A stretch of 64,000 nucleotides of DNA from Rossellomorea marisflavi. Its GTDB lineage: Bacteria > Bacillota > Bacilli > Bacillales > Bacillaceae_B. The stretch is from contig CP033051.1 in assembly GCA_003667865.1 (NCBI GenBank), positions 941,501 through 1,005,500 on the forward strand. Direction: 5' to 3'. Below the pieces are notes generated by a model, which was given only the letters and a program-made list of their open reading frames with translations, was not told the origin of the DNA and did no database searches. Made by a program: the position numbers and the translations under genes. Below, piece after piece: positions 1 through 7,835 of the stretch. Numbering within the stretch: position 1 is the first letter of the stretch; the number at the start of each line of letters is the position of its first letter.

Positions 1-44
1 GTCAAAAAGCTTCAAACAAAATTTTTCACGTAGGAGGAGATACT

Positions 45-410
45 TTGTATCAAGTACAAACAGTTGAAAACGGTGTTGAAGCAACAAATGTTATCAATAA
101 AATGAGGAGTCAAGGGTATGATCAGGATCAAATCTACCTCTTTGCTCATGACCCAGACCGCTCTCAAAATCTAACAGATGCAACAGATACTGAAAAAGTT
201 GGTATACAAGAGCAAGGAATATTCGAGTCTATTGGAAATGTGTTCAAGTCTCGTGGCGATGAGCTTCGTTCAAAGATGCGAGCTGTTGGTATGGATCAAA
301 CTGAAGCAGAGCACTATGAAGAGGAACTCGACAAGGGAAAGCTTGTCTTGGTAGCCTCTGACGAGCCTGAAAACTTGAATATGACACGATCCATTACAGA
401 CTTATACTAG
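45..410 (+). CDS. YflT-like general stress protein
   Basis: A 121-residue soluble, acidic protein of the YflT / general stress protein 17M-like family. The N-terminal half (residues 1-35, with VENGVEATNVINKMRSQGY and an AHD turn) has the small alpha/beta look of that domain. The middle (about 60-105) is charged and helical. In Bacillus subtilis yflT belongs to the sigma-B general stress regulon; its molecular role is unknown. The start is TTG at 45, preceded by TAGGAGGAGA at 31-40. The gene is followed at once by a strong terminator, so it looks monocistronic. Family assignment is fairly sure, regulation here is inferred because the promoter lies off the left edge. Confidence 0.75.
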   Translation: MYQVQTVENGVEATNVINKMRSQGYDQDQIYLFAHDPDRSQNLTDATDTEKVGIQEQGIFESIGNVFKSRGDELRSKMRAVGMDQTEAEHYEEELDKGKLVLVASDEPENLNMTRSITDLY

Positions 411-463
411 CACGCTCCCTGATAACCATTTTTAAAAGAACATCCCCCCTTTTATAGATGTTT

Positions 464-494
464 AAGAGGTTGCCAATAGGCAACCTCTTTTTTT
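464..494 (+). terminator. Rho-independent terminator after yflT-like gene
   Basis: An 11-bp perfect stem (AAGAGGTTGCC paired with GGCAACCTCTT around an AATA loop) followed by a run of T residues. It lies 54 bases after the stop codon of the YflT-like gene. Confidence 0.85.
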
Positions 495-519
495 GTCAGT
501 GAATTAAGGTTAAGGTTAA

Positions 520-530
520 GGTCCGTCCCT
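520..530 (+). repeat. GGTCCGTCCCT repeat arm
   Basis: An 11-base GGTCCGTCCCT motif in the intergenic region upstream of yojF. The same motif recurs at 1765, 3135, 15974 and 22824. Only the copy at 1765 has its inverted partner, making a terminator; this one is a lone arm preceded by a short TTAAGG duplication. Confidence 0.6.
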
Positions 531-673
531 CTTTAAAACGTACTTTTCGCAATATAAGGGAAAGTTTAGTAAGATAATACAAAAGGTTATGTCTTTTTTA
601 CATATGGAAATTTGATTAGTTGTTGATGAGAGTTCGATATATGATTGAAATTCATTTAAAGGAGGATGGACCG

Positions 674-1021
674 TTGGAATCGATTGTTGCGTCAAAAGTT
701 CAAGGTCTTATTAATCAGTTTGCCCGCCAAGAGGTTTATATCCATTTAGAAACAACAAACGGTGCCTATGCCTCGCACTTCAACGAAGACTTCTTCTCTG
801 CAGGTGCCTACATTCGGAATGCAAAAATTCAATATGAACATGGAAAAATTGTCGGGGACGGACCTTTCCGAGTTGGTTTAAAAATGGACATTGGATGGAT
901 TTATGCTGAGGGACTTACCCATTTTGAATTAGATGAACATGGTAGATTATTAATGGCTGGTCATGATCATAGTGGAAAACTAGCTGTTGCATTAGAAATA
1001 AGTAAAACTCCATTCAAATAA
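674..1021 (+). CDS. yojF: YojF family protein (DUF1806), bacillithiol-linked
   Basis: A 115-residue YojF/DUF1806 protein, recognised from the run VYIHLETTNGAYASHF near residues 20-35, the GAYIRNA segment and the C-terminal GHDHSGKLAVALEIS. Its exact role is not settled; it is consistently paired with the bacillithiol deacetylase BshB2. The reading frame is open upstream to 620, but AAAGGAGG at 658-664 sits correctly before the TTG at 674, and that start gives the family's usual length of about 116 residues. It ends 13 bases before bshB2, whose ribosome site overlaps the end of this gene, so the two are an operon. Confidence 0.85.
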   Translation: MESIVASKVQGLINQFARQEVYIHLETTNGAYASHFNEDFFSAGAYIRNAKIQYEHGKIVGDGPFRVGLKMDIGWIYAEGLTHFELDEHGRLLMAGHDHSGKLAVALEISKTPFK

Positions 1022-1034
1022 GGAGGAGAGTATA

Positions 1035-1721
1035 GTGATTGAACGTGAAAGACAAGTGCTCGTGATATTCCCTCATCCAGACGATGAAGCCTTTGGTGTT
1101 TCTGGTACGATTTCAACACATACCAATAGTGGAACACCTGTTACGTATGCCTGTTTAACCCTCGGAGAAATGGGGAGAAATCTTGGAAACCCCCCGTTTA
1201 CAACTAGAGAGGGCTTGCCGCTGATTCGGAAGAAAGAGCTTGAGAAAGCCGCTAGCGTAATGGGGATTCAGGACCTTCGCATGATGGGATATCGTGATAA
1301 AACATTAGAATTTGAAAGTGACGAAAAGCTTGCCAATATGGTAACAGAGCTAATGGAAGAACTCGATCCATCACTTATCATTACATTTTACCCAGGGTAC
1401 TCCGTGCACCCAGACCACGAAGCAACAGCACGTGCCGTGATTCGTGCCGTTCGCCGTTTGCCGAAAGCTTCAAGACCCAAGCTTCATTGTGTTGCGTTTT
1501 CAAATGGCTGTGAAGAAGATTTAGGGGCACCGGATATCGTACATGATATTTCAGCTGTAAAAGACCAAAAGATTGAAGCGATGAGAGCCCATATTTCACA
1601 AACAGCTTGGATGTTAAAGGATTTGGAAGAAAAAATGAAGGTCAATGACCCTGAAGTTGATCGTTGGTTGAAGTACGAACGGTTCTGGAGCTACCAGTGG
1701 GAGAATGATCAGGTTGAATAA
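1035..1721 (+). CDS. bshB2: Bacillithiol biosynthesis deacetylase BshB2 (YojG)
   Basis: A 228-residue LmbE/PIG-L type zinc deacetylase. It removes the acetyl group from N-acetylglucosaminyl-malate in bacillithiol synthesis, and related enzymes also act on bacillithiol conjugates. The metal-binding PHPDDE motif is at residues 13-18 and the second HPDHE motif at 125-129, both intact. The start is GTG at 1035 after AAGGAGGAG. It is the second gene of the yojF-bshB2 pair, the same order as in Bacillus subtilis yojFG. A bidirectional-looking terminator follows at 1762. BshB2 rather than BshB1 is inferred from the YojF neighbour. Confidence 0.88.
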   Translation: MIERERQVLVIFPHPDDEAFGVSGTISTHTNSGTPVTYACLTLGEMGRNLGNPPFTTREGLPLIRKKELEKAASVMGIQDLRMMGYRDKTLEFESDEKLANMVTELMEELDPSLIITFYPGYSVHPDHEATARAVIRAVRRLPKASRPKLHCVAFSNGCEEDLGAPDIVHDISAVKDQKIEAMRAHISQTAWMLKDLEEKMKVNDPEVDRWLKYERFWSYQWENDQVE

Positions 1722-1761
1722 GCTATAGTGTAAGGCTGGTTTGAAGACATAACAAGATTGT

Positions 1762-1794
1762 AAAGGTCCGTCCCTTTTCGAGGGACGGACCTTT
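1762..1794. terminator. Terminator built from a GGTCCGTCCCT inverted repeat
   Basis: AAAGGTCCGTCCCT and AGGGACGGACCTTT form a perfect 14-bp stem with a five-base loop, between the convergent bshB2 and sugar kinase genes. It overlaps the stop codon of the kinase gene (1793-1795). It is the only copy of the GGTCCGTCCCT repeat in the window that keeps both arms. Confidence 0.75.
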
Positions 1795-2746
1795 AACTGT
1801 TATTTTTTAAATACTGATGGACTTCTTCTAGTGTCGGTAAGGCTGTCATTGCTCCTTTTGTTGAAGCGGCTAAGCCACCTGATACACTCGCAAACTCTGC
1901 CATCATTACAGCTTCAGGTAAAGTTAAACTGGCAATGTCTTTGGTAAATTCATGTAAACTATATAAGAACCCAGACACAAATGCATCCCCAGCTCCCGTC
2001 GTGTCAACTGCCTCTACCTTCATTGCTTGAACCTTGGCATAATCACCATTTACAAAACAATAGCTTCCTTCACTTCCAAGCGTAACAAGAATAACAGGGA
2101 TCTGATATTGCTTTAATTGTTGAACACCTTTTACAACATCCTTCTCACCTGTTAAAAAGGCTAATTCCTCTTCAGAAATTTTTAAAACATCTGCTTCTCC
2201 TAGCATTGAAACAATCATCTTGCGTGCCACCTCTTCATTTTCCCACAGCCCAAGACGCAGGTTCGGGTCATATGAGATGATCATGCCATTCTTTTGAGCG
2301 TATTCTACTGCCTTTTTTGTCGCACTTCTTGAGGGTTCACTGATTAGAGAGATTGAACCAAAATGCAATATCTTATTTCTTTCAAATAATGATTCACTAA
2401 TTTCAGATGCTTCTAGGAAGCGGTCAGCACTTGGATCGATATAAAAGTCAAAGCTGCGCTCCCCATTGTCGGCTAACGTTACAAAAACAGCACCCGTTCT
2501 AACCCGTTCTGTAAATACCATCGAATCCGTTTGAACACCATAATTCGTTAATGTTTTTTTCAAAAACATTCCTAGAACATCTTTTCCAACCTTCCCTAAA
2601 AAGGCGGACGGAATGCCCAGTCGAGCAACTCCAACAGCAACATTTGCAGGTGCCCCACCTGGACTCTTTTGATAGGTAAGATTTGATGAGTCTAGTGGTA
2701 TAAAATCAATTAATGCTTCGCCAAGACAGATAATGCCTGATTTCAT
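1793..2746 (-). CDS. PfkB family carbohydrate kinase, probable fructokinase
   Basis: A 317-residue ribokinase/PfkB-fold sugar kinase, probably a fructokinase; it would phosphorylate a free sugar with ATP. The substrate-side motif GGAPANV is at residues 30-36 and the C-terminal signature DTTGAGDAF at 248-256, with the catalytic base expected at Asp254. The full-length fold seems present and no residue looks missing. It stands alone, convergent with bshB2, with no sugar transporter or sucrose hydrolase nearby, so the substrate is inferred only from resemblance to the fructokinase subgroup (YdjE/ScrK-like). Other PfkB substrates remain possible. Confidence 0.82.
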   Translation of the reverse strand: MKSGIICLGEALIDFIPLDSSNLTYQKSPGGAPANVAVGVARLGIPSAFLGKVGKDVLGMFLKKTLTNYGVQTDSMVFTERVRTGAVFVTLADNGERSFDFYIDPSADRFLEASEISESLFERNKILHFGSISLISEPSRSATKKAVEYAQKNGMIISYDPNLRLGLWENEEVARKMIVSMLGEADVLKISEEELAFLTGEKDVVKGVQQLKQYQIPVILVTLGSEGSYCFVNGDYAKVQAMKVEAVDTTGAGDAFVSGFLYSLHEFTKDIASLTLPEAVMMAEFASVSGGLAASTKGAMTALPTLEEVHQYLKNNS

Positions 2747-2837
2747 CGTGAATCCCCCTCTAGTATTATGGTTTTATTATAGAGAATCCTCGTAGGTTGA
2801 GCAAAACGGTATCAAATTAATTCATTTTTGGTAAAAA

Positions 2838-2880
2838 AAAGAGTATGCAAGAGGGCTTATTCTCCCTCTCACATACTCTT
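2838..2880 (-). terminator. Terminator of the sda-like gene
   Basis: Read on the minus strand, AAGAGTATG-TGA-GAGGG pairs with CCCTC-TTG-CATACTCTT and is followed by a T run. The 5' arm contains the last codons and the stop of the Sda-like gene. Confidence 0.75.
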
Positions 2881-3036
2881 TTCTATCGGAAAAGATTTAA
2901 TTTTATTGTTGGTTTGTTCTCTATCTTTTAGTTCTGCACTTAATAGAGCAATAAAGTCTTTTTCAAGCCCTAAATCGAGAGCTTTCTTATATATTGCTCG
3001 TATCTCTTGTGTGGAAAGTTGATGTAAAGAGTTCAT
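2869..3036 (-). CDS. Sda-like sporulation histidine kinase inhibitor
   Basis: A 55-codon gene. The segment LSTQEIRAIYKKALDLGLEK followed by DFIALLSAELKDRE matches the helical hairpin of Sda (pattern LS-E-----Y-KA---L--DFI-L---E-K-R). In Bacillus subtilis Sda binds the sporulation kinase KinA and blocks phosphorelay entry when replication is disturbed. This copy is slightly longer than the 46-residue B. subtilis protein because of a polar tail. The start ATG (3036-3034) follows a GGGGGG ribosome site, and a terminator overlaps the end. I saw no clear DnaA boxes upstream, so the replication control known for B. subtilis sda is not shown here. Confidence 0.68.
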   Translation of the reverse strand: MNSLHQLSTQEIRAIYKKALDLGLEKDFIALLSAELKDREQTNNKIKSFPIEKSM

Positions 3037-3134
3037 GTCAATTTCCCCCCATATGGTGTATACACTACCTTTACCCTACTTGTAATCTAGTAAACCTTTT
3101 TTAGTAGAAAAAATAGATTTTTTTAATCTAGCAA

Positions 3135-3145
3135 GGTCCGTCCCT
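3135..3145 (+). repeat. GGTCCGTCCCT repeat arm
   Basis: Lone copy of GGTCCGTCCCT upstream of the sda-like gene; no inverted partner within reach. Confidence 0.55.
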
Positions 3146-3249
3146 GATGATTCGTGAAATCCTGGCTATTCATTTTCTTAGAGGGAAATGGTTCACTGGT
3201 AGAAAGTGACACTACCTTCAACTACAGCTCCATTAGTGGCAAAGCAATT

Positions 3250-3440
3250 GGGAAGGACATTTATTCCGTTATTTCGCTAAATAGCGCACTTTTCAAGGTG
3301 TAGACGGACATTTATTCCGTTATGATTAGAATTCTTTAGGAAAATGGCCTTGTTTTTGTATAATAGAGGAACAGATGTCCGCTTAGACCCCAAATTCCTT
3401 GTTATAAGCTACATTAACGGAATAAATGTCCGCATGCATG
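3250..3440. repeat. ~190-bp mirrored GGACATTTATTCCG element, copy 1
   Basis: Two forward motifs (GGACATTTATTCCGTTAT at about 3256 and 3307) are followed by two inverted ones (near 3365-3382 and 3414-3434). The reverse complement of this stretch aligns along its whole length with 36786-36978, including the spacers. The four motifs make a nested palindrome that could fold into long hairpins. No coding potential is visible. Confidence 0.8.
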
Positions 3441-3554
3441 CCTCATACCTCACGTCGCATTACACTCATCAAAGCATACTCTTCTTTCTATTACCCTAGA
3501 TAATGCAGCTATAGTTAGGTAATAACGTTTGATAAAAACAGTCATCTCAACTAT

Positions 3555-3620
3555 CAAAAAATAGCAGCCCCATTTTGGACTACTATTTTCAAGTTTGCAC
3601 TCCAAAACGGAACTGCCTAC
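3555..3620 (-). repeat. ~70-bp hairpin repeat, copy 1
   Basis: On the minus strand this reads GTAGGCAGTTCCGTTTTGG, then a hairpin AATAGTAGTCC/GGGGCTGCTATT ending in a T run. It aligns with the plus-strand segment 36565-36632. It may act as an intrinsic terminator on the minus strand. Confidence 0.65.
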
Positions 3621-3644
3621 AATTTGTCAACATATCCTATTTGA

Positions 3645-3705
3645 TAGTACCAGATTGTTCGGTTTTATGATCATTTTCTAAAATACTTATGTCCTTGCCT
3701 CTTCG
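3645..3705 (-). repeat. End fragment of the GGCTGGGACA palindromic element
   Basis: GATTGTTCGGTTTTATGATC followed by AATACTTATGTCCTTGCCTC resembles the right end of the full element at 56385-56440 (TGATTGTTCGGGTTTAACAT, then AATACTTATGTCCCTGGCTA). Only this end is recognisable; the 3440-3555 stretch between it and the mirrored element holds nothing I can name. Confidence 0.55.
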
Positions 3706-3714
3706 CTTCCCCTA

Positions 3715-4725
3715 CTAGCTAATTTTTCTATGTTGGAAATCTTCACTTGTTGGTTCGTAGATTTCTAGTTTCTTTTCTACATTTTTACGCTTTTTCGGCT
3801 TTTTCAGGTAGTGTGAGCTTCCTGATGTTGCTCGCACATATCCTTCTATCATAAATGCCACAGCAAGCATTGTTGCAGCAAAGAAAAGAATTGGTGTTAG
3901 CGGGATCCATGCTGCTGTTTGAATATAGCGGAAGGTGTTTCCTATTAGACCTGACCATTCATATGAAATTGACGTTGGTGGGTCTGCCATAAAGGAATAC
4001 GAAACATTCGTTCCACCTAGGAACAGTTGTAGCAACCCTAAATGAGAGAAAATAATTAATGTTTGCATAACCTGCTGTCCAAGTACAACAAAAATCTTTT
4101 CTCTTAAGACAGGATAAATATGCTTTCTCATAATCCGGAAATTACCTGCTCCTAGCGTTTTTGCACTTGTGACAAATTCTTGCTTGTAGATAAGAGATGT
4201 CTCGTTGCCAATTAATGCGGTAATAATTGGTACTGTTAACAATGCAAGAATGACTACCTCAATCGCGATACGTTCTAATAAGGAGGTTTGGAACCCCTCC
4301 ATCGGTTCCCAAAGCACCGGACGTAAGAGGTAATATGCAATAATTGTTAGTGGTACGTAATGGAAAGAATCAATTAATCCATTAATATAGTTCTTCTGTT
4401 TTCGGAGATACGTTCCTAGTATCAGTCCTAGTGGTAGTGCCACAAACACTCGTAATGCTGCAACTGCAAAAGCTGCTAGAATCGTGTACTTTGCTCCAAT
4501 GAGGATTTTCCCTAGCATATCCAATCCTAGTGGATCTGTCCCTAATGGATATTCCAGTCTCGGAGAAATAGGTGCAGCTTCGACAATCCTATCACCCTCG
4601 TAAATATAGGATACTTTCCGAACTTCATTTCCCCAAATACTAGAGTATGCAAAACTAGCAATAAGTAGAATCATGATGAAGGTGAAGCCGATCAAAAATA
4701 ATGGCTGTTTCCATACCTTTTTCAT
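3715..4725 (-). CDS. OppC/DppC-like ABC transporter permease
   Basis: A 336-residue inner-membrane permease of the peptide/nickel (OppC, DppC) family. It has an N-terminal hydrophobic segment, an extracytoplasmic stretch ending LGTDPLGLDMLGKILIGAK, which is the classic OppC entry to the permease domain, and about five further membrane helices. The frame is open further upstream, but AGGGGAGGTGAT precedes the ATG at 4725, and this ATG overlaps the stop codon of the upstream permease as TAATG, implying translational coupling. No ATPase or binding protein gene lies nearby, so the substrate and the energising subunits are unknown. Confidence 0.8.
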   Translation of the reverse strand: MKKVWKQPLFLIGFTFIMILLIASFAYSSIWGNEVRKVSYIYEGDRIVEAAPISPRLEYPLGTDPLGLDMLGKILIGAKYTILAAFAVAALRVFVALPLGLILGTYLRKQKNYINGLIDSFHYVPLTIIAYYLLRPVLWEPMEGFQTSLLERIAIEVVILALLTVPIITALIGNETSLIYKQEFVTSAKTLGAGNFRIMRKHIYPVLREKIFVVLGQQVMQTLIIFSHLGLLQLFLGGTNVSYSFMADPPTSISYEWSGLIGNTFRYIQTAAWIPLTPILFFAATMLAVAFMIEGYVRATSGSSHYLKKPKKRKNVEKKLEIYEPTSEDFQHRKIS

Positions 4726-5600
4726 TAGATCACCTCCCCTTTGTTTGCTTTTTTCGATAAGAGCCATTCTCCCACTGTATAGAACACGAAGATTGGAATA
4801 AAGAACGCAATCAGTGAAACGGTAAAGATCTTCGGTTGTGGTGTCGACATTAAGAAGCGAGTGATTCCTGCAATATTAAATAGAAGTTCTAGTACGAAAA
4901 GGTTTGATAACATAAACCAGACCGTTTTCTTTGATTGAAAGAATACACTTATGATTGCATTACGTAAAATATGTACAATGATAATAAACAGCCTTCCTAG
5001 ACCAATAGAACGTGCTAGTTCTACATAATCCTTTTCGTCCTCCGATTCAAACGTAAGCATGGATAATCGGAATAATTGGATTGTTGGTAAAATGGATAAA
5101 CAGATAATGGGTAATAGATACGCTTTTTGCCCTTCTAATGCTGCAATCTCCAAGAGAAGGATTCCTGTTTTCTTGAAAAAGAAGATAACGAATAGTTGTG
5201 CTAATAAGATGACTAGCAGGTCTGGGATGGATTCAAGTGTGTAGAAGAATAGTTTGATTTTACTGCGAATTCTTACTGGTATGAGCATCATGATGATTGT
5301 TAGGAATAAGGCAACGATGCAAGCCAAAACGAGTGCTAAAAATAGTACTGTTAAGGAATATAGTATTGGGTCCCATATGTGCGGAAATAAGGCACGTTCT
5401 CCTTGTCCTCCGATGATGATGTAGGTTAGGTCACTGACATGAATGATTGCGTTGATGATTTCTTTTATTGATTCCCAGTAGGCGGTGAAGTCTAGTTTTC
5501 TTTGGTTGAGACCAGCTAGTAGAACTGGTAGGGCGCCTACAAGGATAATCCCGATGCATGATAATAGAAATTGGATGATGATTTGGATTAGCCTTTTCAT
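4725..5600 (-). CDS. OppB/DppB-like ABC transporter permease
   Basis: A 291-residue membrane protein with an N-terminal helix and about five C-terminal helices, of the OppB/DppB kind. It is first in a two-gene unit with the OppC-like permease, sharing a TAATG junction. The permease domain is more diverged than usual; the EAA-type cytoplasmic loop is represented by ELARSIGLGRLFIIIVHILR (about 195-215). With no ATPase or solute-binding gene alongside, the pair would need partners encoded elsewhere or may have a different role. Assignment to the superfamily is good; substrate unknown. Confidence 0.72.
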   Translation of the reverse strand: MKRLIQIIIQFLLSCIGIILVGALPVLLAGLNQRKLDFTAYWESIKEIINAIIHVSDLTYIIIGGQGERALFPHIWDPILYSLTVLFLALVLACIVALFLTIIMMLIPVRIRSKIKLFFYTLESIPDLLVILLAQLFVIFFFKKTGILLLEIAALEGQKAYLLPIICLSILPTIQLFRLSMLTFESEDEKDYVELARSIGLGRLFIIIVHILRNAIISVFFQSKKTVWFMLSNLFVLELLFNIAGITRFLMSTPQPKIFTVSLIAFFIPIFVFYTVGEWLLSKKANKGEVI

Positions 5601-5670
5601 TTTCTTTTCCCCCGAATTTCTTTGTTCTTTTTTTAAAACTCTGCTAAGACTCCTGGACTTTTTAGAAAGG

Positions 5671-5812
5671 GTCCGTTGCTTTCCGCTGCAGGTGCTTGCT
5701 TTCCGCGGGGCGGGCGGTGAGCTTCCTCGTCGCTATGCTCCTGCGGGGTCTCACCATTCCCGCTATGTCCCGCTGGAGTCAAGCACATTCCGCTCCAAGC
5801 AACTCTGTAGTT
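5671..5812. repeat. GC-rich CTTTCCGCGGGG element, copy 1
   Basis: A GC-rich block standing out from the AT-rich surroundings: GCTTTCCGCGGGGCGG, GAGCTTCCTCGTC, CTGCGGGGTCTCACC, then CATTCCGCTCCAAGCAACTC. The same order of words recurs at 11914-12038 and, truncated, at 42237-42280, and a related core lies inside the large elements at 44981 and 56029. Similar elements are common between genes in Bacillus genomes. It fills most of the gap downstream of the RDD gene. Confidence 0.75.
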
Positions 5813-5940
5813 GGACTATGATTGTTCCTAATAATATTCACAAAATCCCTTGTTAGTTAGACGATGTCAGAAGCAAAAAAGTTTCATACATTCCTCTGTG
5901 TAGTGGTAATTAGCTGAATCACTAATTTCTTGAAATCTTC

Positions 5941-6753
5941 CTATAGCTCGAATTCCCATTCGTCTTTCAGTATGACATACAATGTCAGGAGGATTCGTTC
6001 TAGTTCGTATTCTTTTTGGTCTGGGTTTATTCCTATTTTTGGTAGGAGTAGTTCGGCTAGTTGTTTTGTTAACTGGTTTCTTTTTTCGACTGGTAATTGT
6101 ACAAATCGCTGGCTGTATGCTTTTAGTAGCTTCCATTCTTTTGTTCCTAGTGCTTTTATAGCGTATTCTTCAAGTACTAGGCCGTCTTTTGTGATGCCTC
6201 TTAGTTCCATTTCTTTTTCGATCGGCGTTTGTTTTTTCTTTCGTTTCTTTTTTCGTTCATGGACGACGATGGTTCCTGCTACTATATCTCCTAGTCGTTT
6301 GTGCTGGGAGTGAAAGAAGACCATGATTATTCCTACAAGATAATAAGCAGGCAGCATATCGATGATTCTCATAAGATTACGAATAAAGCTTGATAACAGG
6401 GTGATGCTTTGTCCATTCCCTTGAATGACACGAATTCCTAACCAGTATTTCCCTGGTGTTCTTCCACCGGCAAAGTATTCAAATGCTAAAAAATAGCCCC
6501 AGTTTACTACAAATAACAGAATAATCATGATGGCAAATGGTAATGAACCGAGCTGATATGGCAGAAATTCAATAGGTGTAGGATTGTTTAAACCCATTAA
6601 AACAAAGATCCCAATAACGACGATAACTATATTTGCTACTACCAGGATTAGCTGATCAAGAATATGTGCTGCTGCCCGACTCCCTAGTCCAGCTGGTTCA
6701 AATTGTAATGACACATATTCAGGAGTTTTTATATCAAGATGTTTTTCATCCAT
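5941..6753 (-). CDS. RDD family membrane protein
   Basis: A 270-residue protein with an N-terminal RDD domain (about residues 15-165) of three predicted membrane helices and a charged cytoplasmic tail. The defining residues appear as GLGSRAAAHILDQLIL (Arg and Asp in helix 1) and GGRTPGKYWLGIRV before helix 3. Residues 166-178 are very basic (ERKKKRKKKQ). RDD proteins have been linked to ion transport, but most are unassigned. It is transcribed away from the divergent SpoIIM-like gene and sits in the MoxR/DUF58 cluster, where RDD and SpoIIM-like genes commonly co-occur; a shared membrane function is inferred. Confidence 0.8.
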   Translation of the reverse strand: MDEKHLDIKTPEYVSLQFEPAGLGSRAAAHILDQLILVVANIVIVVIGIFVLMGLNNPTPIEFLPYQLGSLPFAIMIILLFVVNWGYFLAFEYFAGGRTPGKYWLGIRVIQGNGQSITLLSSFIRNLMRIIDMLPAYYLVGIIMVFFHSQHKRLGDIVAGTIVVHERKKKRKKKQTPIEKEMELRGITKDGLVLEEYAIKALGTKEWKLLKAYSQRFVQLPVEKRNQLTKQLAELLLPKIGINPDQKEYELERILLTLYVILKDEWEFEL

Positions 6754-6857
6754 TACGTATGCTCCTTTTTAATTGATTTCCTTGAAGTTATTTCATTTTT
6801 TCCACATTATTACTATAATAAAGAGGATCACACTTTACTTTATAAGAGGGTGTCCTA

Positions 6858-7835
6858 ATGAACGTTAAACAATTTGTTAAGCAACACCGAGACAGTTGGA
6901 GTCAACTTGAAGACCTTGTGACTACCTTACATAAAAGAAAAAGCTCCATTTCTGGAGAGGATGTAGAACAGTTTCATCGCTTCTACCAAAAGGCTTCTCA
7001 AAACCTTTCCTATAGTCAAACATATTTTCCGAACGAAGACGTTACCTCATATTTAAATGAATTGGTCTTGAAGGCACATAATCTTTTGTACCGCGATCAA
7101 GTCTCAAGCTTTAAACAGATTCGCCAGTTCTTTGGTGTTACGTTTGTAAATCTGTTTATAAAGCAATGGAAATTCATTGTCCTTGCCATGCTTCTTTTTG
7201 TTATCGGTGGTATTGGGGGCTTCATTTCAGTTGTTCAGGACCCGCTGCATCTCTATTCCATTCTACCGAGCGGTATGGCTCAGGCTGTTGATCCCGAACA
7301 GCTTGGAAAGAATACAGGGGCAGTTGATTCCCCCTTGATGTCTGCTAGTATTATGACCAATAACATTCAAGTGGCGTTTTTAGCATTTGCAGGTGGTATT
7401 ACATTTGGGTTACTGACCGTTTACGTGATGATTCATAACGGCATTCTTGTTGGAGCACTTGCCGGTTTGTTCTGGAATTATGGTAAAAGCTATGAGTTTT
7501 GGGCTTTTATTGTTCCACATGGTATGATCGAGCTTACAGCTATATTTGTAGCGGGTGGTGCTGGTCTATTGATGGGCTATAAGCTTTTCGCACCAGGAAA
7601 ATACTCGAGAGGTTACCAACTTAAGCAGAATGCAAAACGCTCTGTTCAGCTTCTTCTTGGAACCATTCCATTGTTCGTCATTGCTGGAATCATTGAAGGC
7701 TTTATTACACCAGCTGACTTTTCTTTAGAGACCAAATACATGGTTGCATTCATCACGGTACTAGGTTTAATCTTTTACATTGTAATCGGGAAACTACTTT
7801 TGCGTAGAAACCCGATTACAGTAAGCCACGATTAA
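6858..7835 (+). CDS. SpoIIM-like membrane protein (DUF95 family)
   Basis: A 325-residue integral membrane protein of the SpoIIM/DUF95 family. It has a soluble helical N-terminus (about 1-100) and then about five membrane helices, with the family-typical TNNIQVAFLAFAGGITFG at about 167-184 and PHGMIELTAIFVAGGAG at about 221-237. True SpoIIM (about 215 residues) is part of the engulfment complex with SpoIID and SpoIIP; this longer type is usually found beside MoxR and DUF58 genes, as here, and its function is not established. It ends inside the convergent DUF58 gene: the two coding regions share 20 bases, leaving no room for a terminator. Confidence 0.82.
   Translation: MNVKQFVKQHRDSWSQLEDLVTTLHKRKSSISGEDVEQFHRFYQKASQNLSYSQTYFPNEDVTSYLNELVLKAHNLLYRDQVSSFKQIRQFFGVTFVNLFIKQWKFIVLAMLLFVIGGIGGFISVVQDPLHLYSILPSGMAQAVDPEQLGKNTGAVDSPLMSASIMTNNIQVAFLAFAGGITFGLLTVYVMIHNGILVGALAGLFWNYGKSYEFWAFIVPHGMIELTAIFVAGGAGLLMGYKLFAPGKYSRGYQLKQNAKRSVQLLLGTIPLFVIAGIIEGFITPADFSLETKYMVAFITVLGLIFYIVIGKLLLRRNPITVSHD

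Noticed and set aside
854..864. GGTCCGTCCCC-like motif inside yojF
   Set aside because: It encodes the conserved Gly-Asp-Gly-Pro of YojF, so coding constraint explains it without the repeat family.
5930..6313. Ser/Phe-rich plus-strand frame opposite the RDD gene
   Set aside because: A shadow of the RDD gene tail; no ribosome site or protein-like composition.
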